Shown here piece after piece: positions 25,021 through 30,022 of a DNA stretch of 31,725 bases (position 1 is the first letter of the stretch; every line of letters starts with the position of its first letter). Position numbers and translations under genes: made by a program. The stretch is from contig DBBU01000004.1 of the NCBI GenBank assembly GCA_002292365.1, positions 1-31,725 of the forward strand, given 5' to 3'. This DNA is from Flammeovirgaceae bacterium UBA976 (GTDB lineage Bacteria > Bacteroidota > Bacteroidia > Cytophagales > Cyclobacteriaceae). The notes below the pieces were generated by a model. It had not been told where the DNA came from, did no database searches, and worked only from the letters and a program-made list of their open reading frames with translations.

Positions 25021-25659
25021 ATGAAATCGATTAAGGTACTCATTTCGGATTTTCAATTTTTGACGAGAGAAGGTCTTATCAAGCTGATGGAAGGTACTCA
25101 GCATTTTGATTTGATAGGAGTTCTCGAAAATCGAGAGCAATGGATGGAGCAAGTCACCCAAGCACAGCCAGATGTTTTGATTCTGGATTATCCAGAGCGT
25201 CAATCGGATATGAATGCGACCCTTACCGAATTCATCAAGTTACAGGCGAGCAATATTTTGGTAGTTACCAATGAAGTTGAAAAAGGCCACATACAAAACT
25301 TACTGAGCCTAGGTGTGAAAGGCATTGTGACCAAACGGTGCAGTCAAACAGAAATCATCCATGCCATTGAATCGGTGGCCAAGTCGAACCGATTTTTTTG
25401 TAATAGTATTTTAGAAATAGTCATGGCCCCCCATGAGGAGGTAGGACAAAATTGCGAACCCACGGATTTATCTAAACGCGAATTTGAGGTACTTGAATTG
25501 ATTGCAAAGGGCTTTAGAACTGCAGATATAGCCGAAAAACTGTTTGTAAGCATCCATACCATCAACTCCCATCGCAAGAATATTCTGAAAAAATTAAAAC
25601 TCAAGTCCCCGGCACAACTCATTGTTTATGCCATTGAATCTAAACTGGTTCAAGTTTAA
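25021..25659 (+). CDS. NarL/FixJ-type response regulator (LuxR HTH) with atypical receiver, next to feoAB
   Basis: The receiver domain (1-125) has the phosphoacceptor D56 (LILDYP), T83 and K105. The usual DDH acid motif reads SDF (residues 9-11), so the first metal-binding acid is replaced by Ser. The LuxR-type HTH at about 150-210 is complete (SKREFEVLELIAKGFRTADI, then HTINSHRKNILKKLKL). The length is 212 aa. No histidine kinase gene is nearby. It lies 77 nt upstream of feoA on the same strand and is preceded by a good promoter and a perfect Fur-like palindrome. A role in iron-dependent control of the feo genes is a reasonable inference, not shown. The receiver may work poorly, or without phosphorylation. 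Confidence 0.88.
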   Translation: MKSIKVLISDFQFLTREGLIKLMEGTQHFDLIGVLENREQWMEQVTQAQPDVLILDYPERQSDMNATLTEFIKLQASNILVVTNEVEKGHIQNLLSLGVKGIVTKRCSQTEIIHAIESVAKSNRFFCNSILEIVMAPHEEVGQNCEPTDLSKREFEVLELIAKGFRTADIAEKLFVSIHTINSHRKNILKKLKLKSPAQLIVYAIESKLVQV

Positions 25660-25681
25660 GGGAACGATAGTTTCGATAGCC

Positions 25682-25700
25682 TTTCAGCAGATTGCAGAAA
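25682..25700. promoter_or_regulatory. Imperfect inverted repeat in the feoA promoter spacer
   Basis: TTTCAGCA-GAT-TGCAGAAA forms an 8-3-8 inverted repeat with one mismatched pair. It lies between the weak -33-like TTTC (25682-25685) and the -7 box (25707-25714), a place where a bound regulator would block or remodel the promoter. A direct repeat CGATAG (25665-25670 and 25674-25679) lies just upstream. This is a candidate site for the adjacent response regulator, with low confidence. Confidence 0.3.
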
Positions 25701-25706
25701 AGGGCT

Positions 25707-25714
25707 TATTTTTG
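25707..25714 (+). promoter_or_regulatory. -7 promoter box of feoA
   Basis: TATTTTTG is an exact TAnnTTTG match, 22 nt before the feoA ATG. The -33 region is only weakly matched (TTTC at 25682-25685, spacer 21), which would suit an activated promoter. Confidence 0.5.
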
Positions 25715-25736
25715 GTGTCATAAACCCGTGAAACCA

Positions 25737-25955
25737 ATGACCTTAGACCAAGTATCAAATCTTTCCAAATCTTATGTTGTCAAGGATATAAAAAAAGATC
25801 CCCTCATGACCAAGTTGATAGATATGGGTTTATTTTCCGGAAAAGAAATTAGGTTACTTTTCAAGGCTCCCTTTGGTGACCCCATTGCCATTGACCTACA
25901 AGGTTACACGTTATCTTTAAGAAGAGAAGAGGCAGCATTAATTGCTATCGAATGA
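25737..25955 (+). CDS. feoA: Ferrous iron transport protein A
   Basis: FeoA is the small SH3-like cytoplasmic partner of FeoB. The 72-aa product has the family pattern LIDMGLFSGKEIRLLFKAPF, then GDPIAIDLQGYTLSLRREEAALI. The frame extends to a TTG at 25692, but that lies upstream of the TATTTTTG box and is not conserved, so the ATG at 25737 is chosen. The stop overlaps the feoB start (ATGA at 25952-25955), so translation is coupled. It belongs to the iron island from 25021 to 29262. Confidence 0.93.
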   Translation: MTLDQVSNLSKSYVVKDIKKDPLMTKLIDMGLFSGKEIRLLFKAPFGDPIAIDLQGYTLSLRREEAALIAIE

Positions 25956-27901
25956 AGGCGGCCCTCGTTGGAAATCCAAATTCGGGCAAGACTTCGGTCT
26001 TCAACTTACTCACTGGACTGAATCAAAAGGTAGGGAATTACCCCGGTATCACGGTAGATAAAAAATGGGGTCATTTTAATCATCAAGGAACCCGTGTGGA
26101 ATTGCTTGATTTGCCAGGGCTTTACAGCATCTATCCAAAGTCTCAAGACGAAGAGGTGGTTTTTCAAGTGCTGCGTCAAAAGGATCACCCTGACCATCCT
26201 GATTTGGTGATCGTGGTCATGGATACTACCAATTTAGAACGCAATTTGTTCCTTGCTACCCAGATATTGGATTTGGGAATACCTACTTTATTGGTCGCTA
26301 ACATGATAGATCTTATGGATAAAAATCAGGTAGGGGTTAATTTTGAAAAACTCAGTGAGTTATTGGGCCGCGTACCCTTGGTCCCCTTCAATGCGCGCAC
26401 TGGCCAAGACCTGGCCCTCTTGAAATCGGCCCTCTTAGAGGTGCCGTTGGAGGTTATGCCCATCCCGTACACGCAGGAATTTATGAATCTGGAGGATTGG
26501 GATACAGGTAGGCAAGAGGAGGCTGCCCGCGGAGAAGCACGCTATAAAAGAATACGTCAAATATTGTCTTTCTGTCAACACTTACCTCGAAAGCGGTCGG
26601 TAAGACATCAAAAATGGGATCAAATTCTTACCCATCCTTTCTGGGGTTACCTCATTTTTCTCTCTCTTTTGGCCCTCATCTTTCAAACCATTTTTGCCTG
26701 GTCTGAGGTGCCAATGAATTTAATTGATACGGTTTTTTTGACCCTGAGTCAATGGTCCCAGGCGACCTTGCCTAACGGCCCCCTGACCGATTTGATTTCG
26801 CAGGGCCTCATCCCTGGATTGGGCGGAGTCATGATCTTTATTCCGCAGATTGCGCTGCTCTTTGGCTTCATTTTCGTTCTGGAAGAGACCGGCTATATGG
26901 CGCGTATGGTGTTTATTACTGATCGATTGATACGACCTTTTGGCTTAAATGGGCGCAGCATAGTGCCGCTCATATCTGGTGTGGCGTGTGCCATACCTGC
27001 TGTAATGGCCACCCGCACTATAGACCATTGGAAGGAACGCCTCATTACCATCATGGTGGTGCCCTTGATGAGTTGTTCGGCCCGACTTCCGGTGTATACC
27101 TTGTTGATCGCCTTGGTAGTACCCGATGTTTCTTGGGGTATTTTTAATTTGAAGGGGATGGTCTTGATGGCATTATACCTCGTAGGTTTTGTGGCAGCCT
27201 TGTTTTCGGCCCTCCTCTTCAAGTGGCTCTTGAAAACCAAAGAAAAAAGCTTTTTGGTCATGGAATTGCCCGATTATAAAATCCCACGTTGGTCGAATTT
27301 GGGCATCACCATGCTCGAAAAATGCAAAGTATTTGTTTGGGAGGCGGGGAAAGTGATCCTTGCTATCTCTGTGATTTTATGGCTATTGGCCAGCTATGGC
27401 CCAGGAGACCAAATGGCCTCCGCCATTGCAGAGATTCCAGTACCCACCGAATCTGCCCAGCAGGCAGATTATCAGCACCAGGTCAAATCAGTTGCCTTGG
27501 AGCATTCTTACATCGGTAGGGCTGGAAAATGGATGGAGCCAGCGATTCAACCCTTGGGATACAATTGGCAAATTGGGATTTCATTGATTACCTCTTTTGT
27601 GGCCAGAGAAGTGTTTGTGGGTTCGATGGCGACCATTTATAGCGTGGGAGAAACTTTTGAAAGCGATCAGACCTTACTAGAGCGGATGTCCCACCAAAGG
27701 AATGGTCTCGGAAAACCCGTCTATACGCTGGCTTCAGGGATTTCTTTGATGTTGTTTTACGCTTTCGCCATGCAATGTATGAGTACCTTGGCCGTAGTGC
27801 GGAGAGAAACCAAAAGTTGGAAATGGCCCCTGATACAATTGATCTATATGACGGCCCTTGCCTATATTAGTGCGCTGATCGCCTTTAATCTATTGAACTG
27901 A
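25952..27901 (+). CDS. feoB: Ferrous iron transporter FeoB
   Basis: FeoB is the inner-membrane Fe2+ importer with a cytosolic G domain. G1 GNPNSGKT is at 7-14, G2 threonine in GITVD (32-36), G3 DLPG at 53-56, and G4 NMID at 117-120. Two Gate motifs are present: GVACAIPAVMATR with C346 and PLMSCSARLPVY with C375. About eight membrane helices lie between 230 and 648. The length of 649 aa is at the short end of the family: the G domain begins at residue 1 with no N-terminal FeoA fusion. The start overlaps feoA and the stop overlaps by 1 nt the start of a FeoB-associated mini-protein gene. Confidence 0.96.
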   Translation: MKAALVGNPNSGKTSVFNLLTGLNQKVGNYPGITVDKKWGHFNHQGTRVELLDLPGLYSIYPKSQDEEVVFQVLRQKDHPDHPDLVIVVMDTTNLERNLFLATQILDLGIPTLLVANMIDLMDKNQVGVNFEKLSELLGRVPLVPFNARTGQDLALLKSALLEVPLEVMPIPYTQEFMNLEDWDTGRQEEAARGEARYKRIRQILSFCQHLPRKRSVRHQKWDQILTHPFWGYLIFLSLLALIFQTIFAWSEVPMNLIDTVFLTLSQWSQATLPNGPLTDLISQGLIPGLGGVMIFIPQIALLFGFIFVLEETGYMARMVFITDRLIRPFGLNGRSIVPLISGVACAIPAVMATRTIDHWKERLITIMVVPLMSCSARLPVYTLLIALVVPDVSWGIFNLKGMVLMALYLVGFVAALFSALLFKWLLKTKEKSFLVMELPDYKIPRWSNLGITMLEKCKVFVWEAGKVILAISVILWLLASYGPGDQMASAIAEIPVPTESAQQADYQHQVKSVALEHSYIGRAGKWMEPAIQPLGYNWQIGISLITSFVAREVFVGSMATIYSVGETFESDQTLLERMSHQRNGLGKPVYTLASGISLMLFYAFAMQCMSTLAVVRRETKSWKWPLIQLIYMTALAYISALIAFNLLN

Positions 27902-28044
27902 TGGTACAAACATTTATCATTTTCCTACTACTGATCTCCTCAATCCTTTATTTGACCCATAAATTCATCCTTAAAAGGGGGGCAAATCACAAAGAAGGCT
28001 GTGCTGAATGTGGGCCCTTAAGAAAAACTGTTGAGCATCCCTAG
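27901..28044 (+). CDS. FeoB-associated Cys-rich membrane protein
   Basis: This is a 47-codon gene read from an ATG whose A is the last base of the feoB TGA stop (TGATG). Residues 2-19 (VQTFIIFLLLISSILYLT) form a membrane helix. A basic stretch HKFILKRG and a CxxC (C34, C37) in the tail GCAECGP follow. This layout (one helix, then a short cytosolic Cys-rich tail, directly after feoB) is that of the FeoB-associated Cys-rich membrane proteins, suggested to assist FeoB. Its size is below usual gene-calling cutoffs. I am fairly confident, because of the coupled start, the helix-CxxC layout and the location. Confidence 0.82.
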   Translation: MVQTFIIFLLLISSILYLTHKFILKRGANHKEGCAECGPLRKTVEHP

Positions 28045-28121
28045 TTCTAGTGATTGTTGGCTACAACTAGTGAGGAGGGAATTGCCTATCAGTAGGGATG
28101 CTATGGCAGTAGGATCAGGGG

Positions 28122-28129
28122 TATTTTTG
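28122..28129 (+). promoter_or_regulatory. -7 promoter box of the five-cysteine mini-gene
   Basis: TATTTTTG is an exact TAnnTTTG match, 25 nt before the ATG at 28155, the same spacing class as fumC, feoA and the response regulator. No good -33 TTG is seen. The inverted repeat TGTTAT-N11-ATAACA (28128-28150) overlaps its end and covers the expected start of transcription. Confidence 0.45.
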
Positions 28130-28154
28130 TTATCAGTTTTAATCATAACAAATC

Positions 28155-28307
28155 ATGCACTTTAATTCCCCGTCCGATTCTTTTGATGCCACTTTTAATC
28201 CACTTGAGGATAAAAAGAGTGCGCACGACTTGGGATGTGTGTTTAAAAAATGTTGTGAAAAATATAAGAGAAAAGGTAAAAACTGCAAAAAATGTCCTCG
28301 AAATTAA
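28155..28307 (+). CDS. 50-residue Cys-rich mini-protein of unknown function
   Basis: The frame from the ATG at 28155 encodes 50 residues. It begins with an acidic, aromatic N-terminus (MHFNSPSDSFDATFNPLEDK) and ends with a basic five-cysteine tail with C28, C33, C34, C44 and C47 (GCVFKKCCEKYKRKGKNCKK, then CPRN). The Cys spacing (C-x4-CC-x9-C-x2-C) suggests metal binding. Similar short CCEKYK-type tails appear in Bacteroidota proteins of unknown function. It has no membrane helix or signal. A -7 box lies 25 nt upstream. The last 16 nt overlap the next gene (28292) in another frame. Its place between feoB and ferritin suggests an iron-linked role (inference). Confidence 0.65.
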   Translation: MHFNSPSDSFDATFNPLEDKKSAHDLGCVFKKCCEKYKRKGKNCKKCPRN

Positions 28308-28639
28308 TTTCTTCAGCAATTGTATTTGAAACGCTAGCCACTTCGGTTTCTCAATGTGACCGTTCTGAGAAATTTTTCCTTCACTTTTTGGAGAAGCCGA
28401 TGGAGCTCAAATTATGTGAGCTGATTGGATTAAAACGCAAAATCGAAAACATAGACCTAACCGCATTGGTTTCCAGTCAAGGACCCGATATCGAGATTTT
28501 GTACCTATCTCATCAGCATCCAATCTTGGTGCTTTCAATTTATGAAATTTTGGAATTGAGAGAAGTGTTATCTGGCACTTTCACCATGCTCGAGCTTAAT
28601 AGCTTGATCCATAAATCCATTCACCGAAAATTTTCATAA
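28292..28639 (+). CDS. 115-residue protein of unknown function in the iron cluster
   Basis: I do not recognise this protein. It is soluble and probably alpha/beta. An N-terminal Ser/Thr-rich part is followed by KLCELIGLKRKIENIDLTAL, IEILYLSHQHPILVLSIYE and ILELREVLSGTFTMLELNSL near the C-terminus. It has only two cysteines (C22, C42) and no visible catalytic motif. Its ATG lies within the last 16 nt of the five-cysteine gene, so the two are coupled. Ferritin follows after 92 nt with its own promoter. The leucine-rich C-terminal helix could mediate dimerisation. No function is assigned. Confidence 0.65.
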   Translation: MSSKLISSAIVFETLATSVSQCDRSEKFFLHFLEKPMELKLCELIGLKRKIENIDLTALVSSQGPDIEILYLSHQHPILVLSIYEILELREVLSGTFTMLELNSLIHKSIHRKFS

Positions 28640-28645
28640 TAGGTA

Positions 28646-28662
28646 TTTAGACTCATTATAAA
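28646..28662. promoter_or_regulatory. Degenerate copy of the 17-bp Fur-like palindrome upstream of ferritin
   Basis: TTTAGACTCATTATAAA matches the palindrome at 25001-25017 at 14 of 17 positions; the mismatches are two arm bases plus the central base. It lies just upstream of the predicted ferritin -33 element (28677-28680). That is the position of an activator rather than a repressor, and matches what would be needed if Fe-loaded regulator stimulates storage. Confidence 0.4.
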
Positions 28663-28676
28663 TATCCTTCAAATTC

Positions 28677-28705
28677 TTTGAATCGTGATTTTATCTATTA
28701 CTTTG
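28677..28705 (+). promoter_or_regulatory. Promoter of the ferritin gene
   Basis: TTTG at 28677-28680, a 17-bp spacer and TTACTTTG at 28698-28705 (one mismatch to TAnnTTTG) form a plausible promoter. The -7 box is 26 nt before the ATG at 28732. Confidence 0.45.
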
Positions 28706-28731
28706 TGTAAATAAAATTTAATTTTTTTGAT

Positions 28732-29262
28732 ATGAAGGACATTCTAAGAAGACATCAAGTACTCAAATTAGAGATCGTCGATGTCATTAACAAACAAATA
28801 AAGATGGAGGCACATTCGTCATCGGCCTATCTAGCGATGGCGGGTTGGTGTGATCTACAAGGCTATGACAATTGTGCGGATTTTTTCTTCAAGCAATCAG
28901 AAGAAGAGCGGAAGCATCAACTTAAATTTTTTCATTATTTGACAGATATGGAGGCTCAAGCCATTGCTCCCGCAATTGGAGATTGTCAGCATGATTTTGA
29001 AAATCTAAGAGATGTTTTTGAGACGGCTTTGGACATAGAAATTAGCGTGACTGACGCCATTCATGATATCGTGGGTGAGTGTAGAAAACACACTGATATC
29101 GCTACAGAGGAATTCATGAAGTGGTTTGTTCAGGAACAAATTGAGGAGGAATACATAGCGAGAAGAGCATTGGAGTTATTTGATGTGTTGGGTGAAGATA
29201 AAATTGCACTGGGCATGATCGAAGAAAAAATATTAAGTGTTTCTTATGATGGTGCAAATTAA
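28732..29262 (+). CDS. ftnA: Ferritin (FtnA-like iron storage protein)
   Basis: This 176-aa four-helix ferritin self-assembles into a 24-mer that oxidises Fe2+ and stores iron. Ferroxidase ligands are recognisable: E26 in KMEAHSSSAYL, the EERKH pair E59/H62 on helix B, a helix C glutamate in ALDIEISVTDAI, and the helix D Q-x-x-E in FVQEQIEEE. Non-haem ferritin is favoured over bacterioferritin because the methionine haem ligand is not evident. A possible promoter, a Fur-like palindrome copy upstream and a terminator downstream frame it as a single-gene unit. It ends the iron island that starts at the response regulator. Confidence 0.93.
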   Translation: MKDILRRHQVLKLEIVDVINKQIKMEAHSSSAYLAMAGWCDLQGYDNCADFFFKQSEEERKHQLKFFHYLTDMEAQAIAPAIGDCQHDFENLRDVFETALDIEISVTDAIHDIVGECRKHTDIATEEFMKWFVQEQIEEEYIARRALELFDVLGEDKIALGMIEEKILSVSYDGAN

Positions 29263-29276
29263 GTCGACATCATTAT

Positions 29277-29313
29277 AAAAAAATGCAGGAATATCATTCT
29301 TGCGTTTTTTTTT
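29277..29313 (+). terminator. Rho-independent terminator of ferritin
   Basis: AAAAAATGCAGGAAT (ending at 29292) pairs with ATTCTTGCGTTTTTT (29296 onwards): about 15 bp with two G-U pairs around a 3-nt loop. It ends in a run of nine T (29305-29313). It starts 14 nt after the ferritin stop. The A-run on the other side would allow weak function for the opposite strand as well. Confidence 0.8.
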
Positions 29314-29349
29314 CCCTAACCAGAACCGCTCATAAGGGAATGTATTGGG

Positions 29350-29889
29350 TTATAGTAAAGGGCGGCCTATTTTTTGGAACATATCCCAAATAACCACCCC
29401 GACGCTGACCGAAATATTGAGGGAATGCTTGGTTCCAAATTGGGGGATTTCTAGACAATCATCAGCATGGGCGACTACCTCCTCGGTGACCCCAAATACT
29501 TCGTTGCCAAAGAAAAAGCCATATTTTTTATCTGAATTAGGCTGGAAGGTGTCCAGAGCCAGACTCTGATCGGTTTGCTCAACACAAATAATTTGATAGC
29601 CTTCGGACCGTAATTTTTGTAGGGCCAGCATGGGTTCTGAGAGATATTCCCAGGTCACAGATTCAGTAGCACCCAAAGCGGATTTTTGAATTTCTCGATG
29701 CGGTGGTTGGGCGGTAATGCCGGTCAAGATGATTTTTTCAACTCTGAAGGCATCTGCGGTACGAAAGGTCGCCCCTACGTTGTGCATACTCCTGATGTTG
29801 TCCAAAACAATAACCCAAGGCATTTTCTTTGAGACCTTGAAAGCTTCGGGATCCATACGCTGGAGTTCTTCATTTTTAAGTTTCCGCAT
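29350..29889 (-). CDS. SpoU/TrmH-family RNA 2'-O-methyltransferase
   Basis: This small SPOUT methyltransferase is expected to methylate ribose 2'-O in tRNA or rRNA using SAM. Motif 1 is VLDNIRSMHNVGATFRTADA with N31 and R43, motif 2 is FFFGNEVFGV with N129 and E130, and motif 3 (the trefoil knot) is IPQFGTKHSLNISVSVGVV. The length is 179 aa from the ATG at 29889, so only the catalytic domain is present. A TTG two codons upstream falls in the GATATTTG promoter-like string and is not preferred. It is divergent from mutS. The target nucleotide cannot be told from sequence. Confidence 0.9.
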   Translation of the reverse strand: MRKLKNEELQRMDPEAFKVSKKMPWVIVLDNIRSMHNVGATFRTADAFRVEKIILTGITAQPPHREIQKSALGATESVTWEYLSEPMLALQKLRSEGYQIICVEQTDQSLALDTFQPNSDKKYGFFFGNEVFGVTEEVVAHADDCLEIPQFGTKHSLNISVSVGVVIWDMFQKIGRPLL

Positions 29890-30022
29890 CTGCAAATATC
29901 GGAGGGTTCCGAGTGGTTTACAAGTAGCTTCTGGTCGAACTTTTTTAAATCTTAAATTATCAACACGGCTTTTCTACTTTCCATCTCTGCATTTATTATT
30001 ATTGCTCTAATCTTAGTAGACC

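Noticed and set aside
25692..25736. Longer FeoA start at the TTG 25692
   Set aside because: The stretch contains the TATTTTTG promoter box and does not resemble the FeoA N-terminus.
28041..28070. Stem-loop CTAGTT/AACTAG after the FeoB-associated gene, as a terminator
   Set aside because: Only 6 bp of outer stem with an 18-nt loop, and no T run follows.
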